Positions 1 to 12,599 of a DNA stretch of 64,000 bases are shown here, in pieces (within the stretch, counting starts at the first letter, position 1; each line of letters begins with the position of its first letter). The stretch is from Actinomucor elegans (lineage: Eukaryota > Mucoromycota > Mucoromycetes > Mucorales > Mucoraceae). Both the position numbers and the translations under genes were made by a program. Under the pieces are notes generated by a model that was given only the letters and a program-made list of their open reading frames with translations, was not told the DNA's origin and searched no databases. The stretch lies in contig JAMSLZ010000002.1 of the NCBI GenBank assembly GCA_026027325.1, positions 2,852,001 through 2,916,000 on the forward strand. The letters run 5' to 3'.

Positions 1-206
1 TGTTTGAAATCGTCCTTAAGTTGTGCTGAAGATGCATTGTCCAAGGTTTCGCTAATAACCAAGGGGAGTTCAGTCCCGTTGACTTGAATTTCTCTTTCTC
101 TTGCTCGTTGTTCTTCGAGCTCTCTGAATAGGGCCTCCACTTGTGCGCGAGTGAGGTTTGTTTGCTGGTTAGACTCTTGAACATTAGTTATATTGATATT
201 ATCCAT
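1..206 (-). CDS. N-terminal fragment of an unidentified protein, cut by the window edge
   Basis: An ATG at 204-206 opens a frame that runs off the left edge with no stop (68 residues visible). The protein begins MDNINITNVQES and has a charged, probably helical stretch (ALFRELEEQRAREREIQ). I do not recognise a domain. Short charged helical N-termini like this also occur in Gag-like proteins of fungal retroelements, and the DNA to its right is full of decayed repeats, so a transposon origin is possible but not shown. The rest of the gene lies outside the window. Confidence 0.5.
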   Translation of the reverse strand, partial: MDNINITNVQESNQQTNLTRAQVEALFRELEEQRAREREIQVNGTELPLVISETLDNASSAQLKDDFK

Positions 207-367
207 AGTTAACCCCACGATGCGTGGCTTTGAAAGATATAGGGAAGAAAGGGAAACTATTATTTATTACAAAAAGGAAAATAAAGCGTGGCTCTGAGAG
301 CATCTATCACATTAGAAGACGGAGTGGAGCCAACTGAGATTGTTTTAGGAACAACAAACAATCACGG

Positions 368-1841
368 GTTTATGCATAACGAAAATGGTCGATTTTTTAG
401 AAATTTCAAAGCTCTGTCGAAATTTCAAGTACCTGAAAGCAAAGCAGGTATATTGGTTTAATTGGTATGAAAATTATAATGTGTTTATTGCTGGGGATTG
501 AAAAAAAAAAAGGTTAGAGACAGTCAGCGGTATAGACCTTTTTTCGGTGATGTTGCTAATAGGGCTTTTAGATCTACAGGTCCTCACTTTATTAACTCTA
601 GACTTTTCTCATCCAATAAACATTTACATTCACCAGTATTCAGGAACTTGGAAATTACAAACGTTTTCAGTGTGAATTGTAGATAGCTTGATGTACTGAA
701 TGAAACACGCCTAATGTGAAGTATTAGGCGCTAGATGTAGCCAGTTATCCATTTATTGAAGGAGTGTAAATGTTAACCTGGAAAATTTTAGGTCTCTACC
801 TTTAAATTCATCTACTAATAGCCTATGTTCGCTTTTAATTATATATGCATGTATAAAGAATGGAAGGCATATAATGATTTCACTACCTGAGCACTGACAA
901 ACCAATTTCTTATGTGTTGGATTGAATGTATATATAGCAAGCACACTAATTTTATTTGAATATCTTTGTCCTATAACTTTTTTTTTTTTTTTTTTTTTTT
1001 TTACTGAAATCACATTTCTACAAAAGATTTGACCACAAACTATTTGAAACAAGTCATTTGTTATTGAACTCAATTGAAGGCGTTCAATATTGAAGCTTAT
1101 CTAAGTACTAATATTCTGAACGCTATGGACAGCACAGATGGGGGTTTTTTTTTAAAAAAAAAACTGCATATATATGTCTATAAAGAATCGGATATGGAAC
1201 AGTTTCTAAACCTAGTTCATTCAAAGAAAAGCAAAGTAATATCATTAATAAGCTGTTTATAAACAGCCACTATGGTATGCAAAGCTAAAAGTTCGTGATT
1301 TATCTCCCATAGTTAATGAATTTAAACAATTATTAATTGAAATGATTAAAGCTTCTAAATGGGAGACTTTTAGTGGGAAAGGTGTGCAATAAAACTTATT
1401 CAGATATTGAATTACTAAGTGCTTTCATTGAAGTTACTACACTTGTACAGAACTATGACTAAAGAGCTACTCAATGATTTATGCAACCAAACGACCAATC
1501 TCACATGTCCTGGATTATGGATACGACATGAGTTAAACCAATCTACGCAGGAGCATATTCAAATGATACTTTATGCTTTCTCTTTATTTGAGACATTTAC
1601 GATTTACCCATATTCTAAAAACGGCAGTATTGCTCTTAATTTGCAGCGAAACACCAAACTGGAGCAATTTATATACTGTACTGATAATGAAGATACGATT
1701 AGTATCACAGGAAACGTTGAAACTGAATGGTACAAGTGCGACTGGAAAGAAAAAAGCTTGAATGAATCCCTAGTTTATAATGCACCTAGTTTAGCCTTAC
1801 ACTTGTTAGCAACAAAAGAACAAACTTTAATAGTTAATTAA
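368..1841 (+). pseudogene. Decayed F-box/LRR-type gene, copy 1 (F-box end lost)
   Basis: This stretch aligns in order with 4899-6322 but lacks the F-box start. The homology begins near 373, where the sequence reads gcataacgaaaatggtcgat. The middle (about 480-1440) is strongly diverged and full of stops and shifts. The last part (1456-1841) is open and encodes a block starting MTKELLNDLCNQTTNL that is almost identical to copy 2 for about 95 codons before the C-termini diverge. In fungi such proteins are substrate receptors of SCF ubiquitin ligases. This copy cannot make a full protein. The open 3' block could be a chance survivor or the product of gene conversion. Confidence 0.7.
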
Positions 1842-4689
1842 CAATAACAAAGATAACAAAGATTATTTGTTTTGAAATAAAAGACTTTTCTCGCTAGCTA
1901 TATCTTGTATATATATACGATATAGTGAATTGCTGTTGTTATTCAACAGCAAAATAAAGAAATAAAGAATGACAAACTAAATATGGTTGCTCTTTACTGA
2001 TTATAATAATATTGAGCTGTATTTATACCAAATGTAAAGTACGGATTTAACTTGATATTATAGATAAATGAGCATTACCATATATACTTATATTCGGTCT
2101 GTCAAAGCACTGGCTAAGCATAAGCATTGAAGATGTTGAGGAACACAAATTCCTTAACTTGCTGTTTAATCCGAAGACGTTGTGAATAGAATATGATGCT
2201 ATTATTCAAGATATATATCAATAACTTCTCTACATTCACTTGATGCATGTAGATATCCAACAACATAACTTGTTTATTCATAGATCTCGATATTTATAAC
2301 GTATATATATTTACAGCGTAGACATGTACTATTGAGAGACAGACATTTAAAAATTATTGTAATTAGGCATCGCCAATCAGAGAGACCTCTACTGATATTT
2401 GGCAATATGTGGTATCTTATCAACAAAGTGAAAGGTAATGACACCGTTTTTTTTATTGTTGTACAATAGAAGGCATAGATTAATAAATAATACCAGTCGT
2501 GTCAAGCAAATAAAGATCAAACAATTTATTTCAGAGAGTGAAACAACAACAAGAGTTAGAGATCATTGTGCGCGGATGTACCTTAATGCAGGACTTGTAG
2601 GATAATAGTCGAATTATATAAACATATATAGCAAGTTCTGAGTTTGAAGCCCTAATCAAACTAGATATTGAAAAGTTGATCGAAAAATCTGAAAATGTAT
2701 AGATCTAGTCTACATAAAAATATTCATCGGCATACGCACAGTCATTTGATTATTAATGTACTCGTTGTGCTCAAGTTAATAATAGGTTAAATAAAAAAAA
2801 CAGAGGATTTGAACATGTATAAGAAAGTGCAATTGTATTTGGGCTAGATTTAGTTATATATAAAATACTTAGGCTTTAGTTACACTTCTAAAAGGTATAA
2901 AGACAATCCTTATTAAATAAGACAACTCGATTAATTAAAAGAGACGCTAAAAAAGCTTTACATTATTGATAAGCCATTAAAACCTACACACAGTTTGTTG
3001 ATATTTTTTGGATAATCGCTTGGTATCAAAAAATAGGCTTTTTTGTGTTTCGAGTGATTCTCACCCACCACATCTATATCCCCACCAGACAATGAAAGTC
3101 TAGAAATTTTTATAGATGAATATCTTTGTACTTGTTTATCACCTATCTATCGAACCGCGATAATTAAATCAATCTCTCATATATATTTTTATTTTATTTT
3201 TGATCGGTTAGCTCTGTTGATCCTACTTGCCTGTACATAGATCTCTTCGCTATGAAACCCATCTATTATAAACTGCTGGACACTCACCTTTGCATTACTG
3301 CCTTTAATGCATTTTCATGATCCTTGATTGAAGTTTAGTGTCTTCGTTTTGATTTTAACCTAATCAGTGATCAAAGTATCTTCTAACTGGCCATCACAGA
3401 AATTAGATACATTCCAACTTCGAGTTCTTGTAAATATTTAGAGCTTTTCCAAGACAAGCCATGGTCCCCTCATACTGGATCTTTGTCTTTCAATGTGTCA
3501 ATTCTTAATTAGCCTTCATTCATTAAATTTTTTTTTGTCGATATGAAAGGCCTTTAGAAGCATGGTTAATCATTTCAACCTTGTTACTTGTAACTCCCTG
3601 TGCTAATCTGGTTTACTTTTCATATAATAGAAGTTGATGTAACCCGAGTTGGTTAATTTAAACTTGGTATAGAAATAAGATCTAGCGTCATCTTTTCTAA
3701 TGTATCATAACAACAATTTTAAAAGTCTTTTCTATGCTATTCATAACACTCCTTATTGCTGATAATGATTTGGCAATCTGTTGTTGACTTTAAACCCCTT
3801 CTTAAGGAGCATATTAGCGCTTAGTGGATGAAGAAGAGTATTATAGATAGATCCTCTGTTTTCATGTAATAAAAACCATTGCTTCCACACAAATATCACA
3901 ATTTTGTTGTAGAAAAATAATAGATAGTATTACAAGTTCAGTTATCAGCTAAATATTAAGATATAGATAGCAGGGAACAAGCCCTCCAAAAGTAGAGGTT
4001 ATAAAGAAAAAATAAATACTATATAGGAAATACAACAAAAGCATTCAAGCAAAACTAAGGCTTCAGTAAATATAGAAGTTTATGTTGAGCTCGGCCTATC
4101 AATATGATGCGATATAGGGCCGAGTTTGATCATTTGTCAATCACTCATTTGCCAATACTTGTCTTTTCAAGTAATGATAAAGCTATAAAAAGTAATTTGA
4201 GGTTCAGTGGGGCCACCAAAAATCAAAATTGTATTGTACAAAACTATAAGCGCAGAGTTAAGGCTTAGAAGATTAATTATACGTGTTGAGCATGTGGTCT
4301 TAGAATGGTGTATGTTGTATAAAAATAAGGCAGTTAGGATTCTCTAGGCTATCACATAACAAAAACACTACACTTTAAATGTGCATATACATTAGAAAAA
4401 AATATAATGTTATTTTAGAAATATACGCAAATTTGCAATTTCAGAGAATCAGTTACTTATCGTCATGAGCATGATGAGTATTTTGTTGAATCCCCACAAG
4501 TTAATGAATTGTATAGTTGGTTGTCTCATCCTGTTGGTGTGTATTGGTGTGCTAGTGTGTTGTTTGTATATTAAACTTCTATTCTACTGCGTAGTAAATC
4601 ACCCATTAGTTTTGTAATACGATCCTAGAATAAAAATAGTGCTGTCGATAATAGACATTTTTTCTTCCTGGTTACTTTTGAATATACTA
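1842..4689. other. AT-rich intergenic DNA between the two F-box copies
   Basis: I see no gene. The first kilobase (to about 2950) is a diverged duplicate of the DNA downstream of copy 2 (about 6323-7190). The remainder (about 2950-4690) is AT-rich, dense in stops and without convincing coding frames. Confidence 0.6.
2655..2725 (-). repeat. Dispersed degenerate repeat (partial copy)
   Basis: Shares the ordered blocks of the repeat family of this window: a GATC-rich stretch, then atagatctagt, then tacataaaa. It is one of the weaker copies and belongs to the duplicated segment. Confidence 0.35.
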
Positions 4690-6322
4690 ATGAATCAGTT
4701 ACCAAATGAAATACTAGTTGATGTATTCAGTCGATTGACTTTTACAAACAAGCTACAATGTGCATTGACATGTCGCCATTGGCATACTACAATCATTAAT
4801 ACGACATTATATTCAGAAATTGGTTTCAAATGTCCTCAAGACCAAATGATGAGCACTATCAATATTTGCACGATCAAGGCTTCGAAGATCAAATCACTGA
4901 CTTACGCATAACGAAAATGGTCGATCTTTTAGAAATTTCAAAGCTCTATCCAAATCTCAAGCGTTTGCAAGCCAAACAGACATGTTGTATCAATCATACA
5001 AAGCCATTCATTTTAGCAAGGCTATTAGACGGCCCTTTTTCGTTAAAGTTTCTTACTTCGTTAACCATGGATTTCTCCAATCCGCCATATAAAGCTGTTA
5101 TTGAATCAAAAACATGCATAGAACAATTACAGCATGCGCCAGCATTCGAGTATTTGACAATGTCGAATGTTTACATTGCAGATTATGGATGGCTTGATTT
5201 ATTAAACGAAAACACACCTAATTTGAAGCATTTGGAGCTAGGTGTAACCACCTATCCCTTAATTACGGCATTCGAAAGCAACGCCGAGCTGAAATATGAG
5301 TGTCTAGATTTGCATTCATCAAATTCTAAAAATCTACGTTTCCTCTCTCTCTCTCATTTAAGAATGGAAGAAATGGACGTGAATTTTCCAATTGGGGAAT
5401 GAACTCTGTATATTGGATTGAATTTGTATGTCGTCAGTATACAAATTTTGTTAAAATTTCTTTGCATTATGATATTTTCTTTCAACCAGAGTATCACGAA
5501 CTTATTGCAACAATGTGGTTGAAAGATGCCTTCCATAATTGAACTCAATTAAAACATTCGATATTGAAGACGTTTATCTCAGTACTGATATCCTGAACGT
5601 TATGGATAATAGTAATATTTATTTAGAAAAACTCCAAATATGTCAAAAGCGAATCATGTATGGGACAATTTAGCAACTTGGCGCATTCAAGGCAGGGAAG
5701 AACTATTAAAAAATTATCTATAGATAATCAATGTTATCAGCCATAAAATTTGAAATATATGGTTTATTTCCTACAGTCAATGAATGAAAATGGTTCTCAA
5801 TTGGAAATATTGGAGATATTTGGAAATTACGAATTAAATGAAGAATACGACACCTTAACCCCTATTCATATATTGAATTATGTACCTTCTTTGCGATCAT
5901 TACGCATGTACTGAACTATGACTAAAGAGCTACTCAATGATTTATGCAACCAAACGACCAATCTCACATGTCCTGGATTATGGATACGACATGAGTTAAA
6001 CCAATCTACGCAGGAGCATATTCAAATGATACTTTATGCTTTCTCTTTATTTGAGACATTTACGATCTACCCATATTCTGAAAACGGCAGTATTGCTCTT
6101 AATTTGCAGCGAAACACCAAACTGGAGCAATTTATATACTGTACTGGTGATGAAGATACGATTAGTATCACAGGAAACGTTGAAACTGAATGGTACATAT
6201 GTAATCAAAAAGATCTTTGCCTGTATGAATCCGCACCAAGTGATTCATCTAGAATAACTCTACACTTACCACTCCATGACCTAGCCTTATGCTTTAACGA
6301 CATAGAAGATTGGCTTTTTTGA
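4690..6322 (+). pseudogene. F-box/LRR-type gene, copy 2, broken by shifts and stops
   Basis: ATG 4690 opens a clear F-box: MNQLPNEILVDVFSRL, then LQCALTCRHWHTTI. The frame is lost near 4826-4832, where family-like sequence (DEHYQYLHDQGFEDQI) continues in another frame to a stop at 5400-5402. The next 500 bases have several further breaks. A final open block at 5918-6322 starts MTKELLNDLCNQTTNL and ends at a stop. The repeat-like middle (ISKLYPNLKRLQ, TPNLKHLELG) resembles the leucine-rich part of fungal F-box proteins, which recruit substrates to SCF E3 ligases. Introns cannot repair all the breaks, so I call it a pseudogene. Sequencing error is an alternative for the first shift only. Confidence 0.7.
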
Positions 6323-7734
6323 AATAAAACTTTTTCTACTAGTATATAGAGAAAAAGCAAAATTATTATTAAGCATACATACTAAATATCTCTCTGCAAT
6401 GGTTTGATGTCTGTTTAATAGAATGGTTCGATAAGACATAGATCTTAATATTTATAACCTGGGTAGATCCAGTTTTAAAGCGTAAATATGCGGCATTAAA
6501 ACAAGACTGTTGTAAGAGCATAATCAATTTCAGAGATTGTTAAGGATCTTAGCCAAAAGGTCAAGCCTTATTAGTAACACAGGAAATATAATAGCCTATG
6601 CAGCTCTGCGGCTATTGTCCAATATGGACTATAGGCTAGCGAATGATATAACCTAAATAAGAAAACCAAAGAACGAATTTTAATTCAGAGAACAGAAATA
6701 CTATTTTTTTTTTACTGATATGGTATAATGCAGAACTAGGCTGATTACATGATTATATGAATACTTGCAGCAGATTCTTTACTTACAGTATCAATCAGAT
6801 GCAATACTTGACCATAATCGGTCAAAATATCTATAGATCGGATTTACATGGATTACATATTACTACCAATAGTACACTCAGCGTATATGTTCCTGTTAGT
6901 AAATAATTTTAACAAACGCAATAGTTCATTCTGAACTTGTATTACACGCCTTTTAGATACATTATTAAGCCAGAATAGATGGAGAGATGATCTATCGACT
7001 ATAAGATCCGGTTTACATAAAATACATATACAATTTAGACAATACTCCCAAAGGGATATAATTTCGCTTCAATTTGATCAAATAATAACTCTAGAAAATA
7101 TTATAGTTGTCGGATGAAATCAAGGTGAAACAAGCTGAATAATTGCACCGCACCAACTTTACAAGTGTTGATATACTTAAAAAAAAAACATTTGAGACTC
7201 TGAAATCAAAGACTTCATATCAAGAAATAATATCATACTAAAGACAAAGATATGTTTATATTAGATCGTTAGAGACTTGAATAAAATTAAAATGTAATGA
7301 CTTTCTCTTTTGAAGAATATATAGTTTATAAAAAAAACTAGAGGAGTCCCTCGCTGAAGAAGAATAAATAGCAAAAGTGTTGGAGCTAAATAATGCTTTT
7401 GCATATAATTTAATAAAATACGTATCAAAAAGATTGGTCTTTTCCCTATGGATTTCACAAGGTTTAAAGTCTTAGTTTAATTAGTTGTAGAGTTGAATGT
7501 TGTTTTATCTTATTTTCTGATGCACTGTTTTCTGATTTTATTGAACTAATAACACCAATCAAATCTGTCGTATTTAATTTCCGCCTATCAAAGTACAAAA
7601 GGATGCAGGTATAAGGACGCTTGTTTTGTAATGCTGTGACTTTTTTTAGGGATCTGGAGCATGCAAAAGACAAGAAGAAGTGAGAAAAAAAGTGCTTTGT
7701 TTGTGTACATGTACTTGCTTCAAGTCTCTTTTTA
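6323..7734. other. AT-rich gap with duplicated and repeat DNA
   Basis: The left part mirrors 1842-2950 (the tail of the segmental duplication). Two partial copies of the dispersed repeat lie near 6810-6860 and 6975-7040. From about 7200 on I see only short frames of no recognisable content. Confidence 0.5.
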
Positions 7735-9000
7735 ATGAAATCAACTAATTCTTTCCCTAAGCAATTTGATAACCTGGTTTATCTGGACGATTATGTCGAC
7801 AGTAAAGTCCATTCTTGAAAGTTTGAACGCGACGTATTCACTTTTGTATGTATTTTAGCCATTGAAGCTGTGCCTCTCGATTTGCAAAGAAACTTCACTC
7901 TCATGAGGGAATTGGACGGGTACGCTCAAGGTAAAAACTTAAATAACATTCTCCAAATCTAGTGTCTTATTCCTTTTGTTAGAACTTATGGATACTGTAT
8001 CTAAAGATGCAATCGAACTTATTGATAATATAAAGAATATGGATCCAAACGCACGACTGGATAAGCTCAAAAACCTGACAAACATACTGACGGAAACCTT
8101 GAAAAGAGGAGAAGAAAAAGTAGCTTTAGCAAAGTCTACGTTTGATGCTGTACAGTATACTTTTTCTTTGATTACAATCTATTCCCTATTAATCACCAAA
8201 AATAGGTTGACCGTCACTGCAATCGTTTAGACGCCGACTTGGTTAAATTTGAAGAAGACCAGACTGTAGGTGACAGTAGGATCACTACTTTACCCGGCCT
8301 ACAACCCTCTGCACGTAGTTTAAAAGAAGGCGCGGACGTCAGAGAAAGAGCGACCAAACGGTTGGAAAGAGAAAGAAAAGATATCAAGGGCGAAAAGAAA
8401 AGTAAGGTCACTTTGCTTGATAACTGTTCAATATAGACTAACTTGTTATTGTAGTTGTTAAAAGTAAAACACATCAAAAATACATCGGAATACATATTAA
8501 ATATTTGATCCTATAGAGAGAAAAGCTATCAAAGATTCCAATACTTCAAATAATAATACTGGTACACCGCCACCTGCTGCAGTTAGAACACAACTCAAGG
8601 AATCCAAATCCCTAAAAAATCTGGACAAAGAAAAGGCAAAAACCTATAATTCTAACAAGAATAGCAATGGCAAAACAAAAAAGTAAGCAGCTTAATAATG
8701 GCTCTGTTTCAACTGTTAATTATTCTTTAATTCTTATGCAGTGCTGTACCTACCGATATGCCAATCGATCCAAATGAACCGCTTTATTGTTACTGTCAGC
8801 AAGTATCCTATGGTGAAATGGTCGCTTGTGACAATACAGACGTAAGTTTTTTAATGGATTAAAAATCGATCTAATCAATGTACATTTAGTGTGAGATTGA
8901 ATGGTTTCATTTGGCATGTGTTGATCTTAAAACAGTACCAAAAGGTAAATGGTATTGCAGTAATTGTATCTTGAAAATGAAAGGAAGGCAAAGAAAATAA
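7735..9000 (+). CDS. ING-family PHD-finger protein (chromatin-modifying complex subunit)
   Basis: Seven exons (7735-7801, 7859-7930, 7983-8149, 8206-8401, 8517-8682, 8742-8841, 8890-9000) give 292 residues. The N-terminus has the ING signature [18 protein letters not shown], then [16 protein letters not shown] and a helical stretch. The middle is basic and low in complexity. The C-terminal PHD finger (about residues 233-285) shows [17 protein letters not shown], the [10 protein letters not shown] core and [12 protein letters not shown] proteins (yeast Yng1, Yng2, Pho23) read H3K4 methylation and tether histone acetyltransferase or deacetylase complexes. Which of the three it matches cannot be settled here. 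All introns are GT-AG and 50-115 nt long. Confidence 0.93.
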
Positions 9001-10016
9001 GTTACACAACAAGACCCTTACATGTATATATACAAGACTAGTAAAGAGAATGTCTTAATAACTAGTGCCTGCATCAATAAAATGGTATATGATTGGATGC
9101 CACCTTTTATCTTAACTGATATATTATATGCTGCTGATCGGCTATCCTTATTAAACAGGGTGAGGCGTTCCTAAAATGATGAACGTTTGCTTGGCTATTT
9201 ATACACTATTCTCGAAACAGGAATGTTCCCATTACAGAACAGTTTCCCGGTAATTGCATTTTTTATAACTATCTGTATATTAATTACCCGTGATCCTGCA
9301 GTTTATTCAATATATTAATAGTCTTGGCGCCATTATCACTCGGCTTGGTTGCCATGGAAAAAGCTTAATCTCAATATTTAAAACACCGTACCAATTGTTC
9401 TCTCTTTTTATATTTAAAACCCAGAGTTGCTCTGACACTTTAAACTCCACATAATAATTCAGGGACAGCTTTTACTTGAATGAAAAAAGACGCCAAAGAC
9501 GCTTTGATGCAGTAATTTAAAATAGGGTAATCATCCTCCTGCCAATTAAAATAGTCCCCTAGTGGATACAGTACTTGATATGCAGTGATGTTTATGTTTT
9601 AGATACAAGAAGAATGCAGATTTTTAAGAGTTGTTTAGGTTTGTTCTAATGAAGAGAATTAAAAGCGATACCTCAAAAGACTCCCTGCTGTACGTTAAGA
9701 TGATACCATTTTAAGAGAATGAAAAACAATTGCTGGTTGATATGCCATACTAAATGAAGATCGATATCAAATGTAAGATTGAAGCTTGGCATATAGCTTC
9801 TCAGAGCACCCCTATATCACGCGTCGCGAATTATTAAACTTTCCACAGTCATGGTTTTTTTTTTTTCCTGTTGGATTGTGAGGATAAAAAAGCAAGTTTT
9901 TTTTCGCGAATCCGAACCAATATGGAAGGTGGAATGGGGGCAGCTAGCCTATTTGATTGCCCGCATACTCATAGTTCTTTCTTTCTTCTTCTTTTTTTAT
10001 ATTATTATTATACGTA
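9001..10016. other. Gap without a recognised gene
   Basis: Contains the 3' flank of the ING gene and the promoter region of the next gene, with T-rich runs just upstream of its ATG (9851-9866 and 9982-9998). No zinc-cluster exon for the downstream regulator is visible. Confidence 0.5.
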
Positions 10017-11960
10017 ATGATAGCTCAAGAACGTTTGTTCCCTTTAACTTTTAATAATTGCGCTAATTCAGTTTTGATTGATCAATTCTTGAAAGAAGCA
10101 TTACAAATACTCAGACATGCAAACAATTCACTTCACAAACCCATTGACCAAGGTGAAGCCGATAATGACACCGACAGTGATAGTGAATCCGTCACGTGGC
10201 AACTCAACTTGAAGCCTACTATGATGACTTTGGAAACCAATATACTGACTGTGTCAGGGCTAGAGAAGGTATTAGAGTTAATACGAATTAATGTGAAGCC
10301 ACAGCCACCGCGATTTAGGGACAAGAGAAAAGTGAATTCGGATCCATTTGATATATCACTGTTTCGACACATCATTGAACCAGTGATAGGCCTGTCAACC
10401 GTCACTACGCTACCTCGTCTGGAGCATCAATACAACTCAATGCATCTAATGCGTAACTGTGTACAGAGCTTTATTGAATGCGGTTATTCATTTTTCTTGG
10501 ACGTGCCTAGTCTAGTTGCAAATACCGATATGATTCTGTCTCAACCAGGTGCCGCAAAAGAACATCCAGTTGAAACCTTGTTAATACTAAGTATTTGCAC
10601 TCTAATGATACGCCATACCACCATCCATCTCCGTGGAGATAAGACTGTAGCCAATGCCTTGATGCACACGTATCACGCGCAAGCGCGTCAACTATTACAA
10701 GATCTATTCGACGTACATCACATTTCGATAGTGCAATCGATGTTCATCCCTTCGCTGTTTCCTCAAGGTCACATCCATCTATTTTCACCTTCCCGGACAA
10801 AATCACCTTTATTAACCATGGCAGTGAGAATGGCAATGGCAATGGATTTACATAGATTGGATATTCAACACAACAAGGAATCAGATCAAAAGGAAAAGCT
10901 AAGGCGGTTGGCTTGGACATTGTTATGTGCAGATTATTATTCGGAATGGAATACAACTGGAGGTACCGGCAGTATAGACGTGACGGACTGGCATGTTGAT
11001 TTTCCTCAACCTCTACCAAATGAACCTGGCTCAAGACGCGTCGAGTTCTTTTCTCAATACTGTCGCGTTATCATGATCCGTAAACTGGATCTGTTTAAAT
11101 CAGCCTACATGATATCATTGGAATCACCAAAAGCACTGGAATCTGGTCTAGATGAACAGCTATTCAACTCTTTTTTCAACACACCAGACTCGTTCAAGCT
11201 GGACCTGGACAATCCAAACATAACCTGGAGCCCTAAATTACATCTAGAATCACTATTATTGCATGAATTATACAGCCATACACGAATATTCGCGCAAATA
11301 CCATTTTTACCGAAGCGATATATAGAATCATTTGTAGTGGACCAAGATGCTTCGCGTTGCGCAGATCTCAATGATATTCATCAGCGTATCACCCGTTCAA
11401 CAGATCAACAGTCACACCAACTAGCGTCAGCATTACTGGTACCCCGTCTCAATGCCATACAACAACAAGCCAACCGTCGTTTATTCGCTACAGAATGCGA
11501 TCGCGAACTCGAATTTTACTGTGTGGTAGGCTGTTTAACATCGCTCAACAATTATACCCTTATTTTGGAAGCATTGACATGCATTGATACCGTCGGCTGT
11601 CATCATAGTCCTGTGTATGGGGCCATGCTAACGATCCATTTGTATTTGATGATCGAAAGATCTTGCCAAGAGCCTGAAATTCGGAACGTATGCCAAATCA
11701 ATTTAATGCGTACCCAACGTATATTACAACAAGCAAGAACCATTTATACGGATCCCACTATTTTTTTCTTGGAACGCATGTTGGCTAGACACAATATCCT
11801 ACCAAGTGATGATGTCTCTATTTGTACATTAAACCGAAAGACACATCAAATTATATGCTCTTTACAAGCCAGATCTTCTTATTTACCGCACTCTTATGAA
11901 CATGAAGAACAGGAGGAATTTTACTTGAAAAAAGAAAAATCGTCTTCCTCATCCTCATAA
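10017..11960 (+). CDS. Fungal-specific transcription factor domain protein without visible zinc cluster
   Basis: A single uninterrupted frame of 647 residues from ATG 10017. Residues about 150-420 look like the fungal-specific transcription factor domain (PF04082 type): the helical patches YHAQARQLLQDLFD, AVRMAMAMDLHRLD (about residues 268-281) and LRRLAWTLLCADYYSEW follow the family pattern. The usual partner, an N-terminal Zn2Cys6 cluster, is absent: the first 100 residues hold an acidic serine-rich patch and no CX2CX6C. The C-terminus ends in a run of serines. It may act without its own DNA-binding domain, or a distant first exon may be missing; none is visible in the preceding 1 kb. Confidence 0.85.
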   Translation: MIAQERLFPLTFNNCANSVLIDQFLKEALQILRHANNSLHKPIDQGEADNDTDSDSESVTWQLNLKPTMMTLETNILTVSGLEKVLELIRINVKPQPPRFRDKRKVNSDPFDISLFRHIIEPVIGLSTVTTLPRLEHQYNSMHLMRNCVQSFIECGYSFFLDVPSLVANTDMILSQPGAAKEHPVETLLILSICTLMIRHTTIHLRGDKTVANALMHTYHAQARQLLQDLFDVHHISIVQSMFIPSLFPQGHIHLFSPSRTKSPLLTMAVRMAMAMDLHRLDIQHNKESDQKEKLRRLAWTLLCADYYSEWNTTGGTGSIDVTDWHVDFPQPLPNEPGSRRVEFFSQYCRVIMIRKLDLFKSAYMISLESPKALESGLDEQLFNSFFNTPDSFKLDLDNPNITWSPKLHLESLLLHELYSHTRIFAQIPFLPKRYIESFVVDQDASRCADLNDIHQRITRSTDQQSHQLASALLVPRLNAIQQQANRRLFATECDRELEFYCVVGCLTSLNNYTLILEALTCIDTVGCHHSPVYGAMLTIHLYLMIERSCQEPEIRNVCQINLMRTQRILQQARTIYTDPTIFFLERMLARHNILPSDDVSICTLNRKTHQIICSLQARSSYLPHSYEHEEQEEFYLKKEKSSSSSS

Positions 11961-12566
11961 TAAAACTTGCATGTGTATCAATGCTCATTTTGTCTTCTTT
12001 TTTTTTAAAAAAAAAATAATGGAATGTATACAGTAGTATAATCAGTTACTAATTGAGTGATGTTACTCTACATTATTACATCGACAAAAGAAAGGCTTTT
12101 TCGCCAGTGGTGGAGCTAGAACGAGGTTTCAATCGATGCAGCAGCTTATTTTGTACATAAAGTATACTAAACAGACCTGACATATGACCGAGATCGCCCG
12201 AAAGATCTAGAAAGACAGATATGAGGGCAAGAAATATACACGATTTGTTGCTGACTATCAACATATGTGTAATAAATCTTTTAGTTTTTAGTTAAATAGT
12301 ACTTTTACTAAGTACAACTCTTTATTTTGGATATGGAACACTAATTAGACGTAGCATTAAGCTTGAATAGACGAGATGTAAAGGTATTGAAAAAAAAACA
12401 AAACCAAAAGGGGGGAATTTGAGTGAAAATTAAGGAAATACTACTTAGGCACCATATTTTAAACTCAGGATGATTTCTAACATTTTTGTCACTAGATATA
12501 AACAGTGATGCTTTTGGGACTAGTTAATAATTAATATAGAGATTCTACATTTTTGAAATACGCAAA

Positions 12567-12599
<33 letters not shown>

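Noticed and set aside
753..1073. Minus-strand frame containing a long lysine run
   Set aside because: The lysines come from a T homopolymer; the region is decayed F-box DNA on the other strand.
9851..10054. Frame just upstream of the fungal-specific transcription factor gene
   Set aside because: Phe- and Ile-rich translation of T-rich promoter DNA; it contains no zinc cluster and ends out of frame with the real protein.
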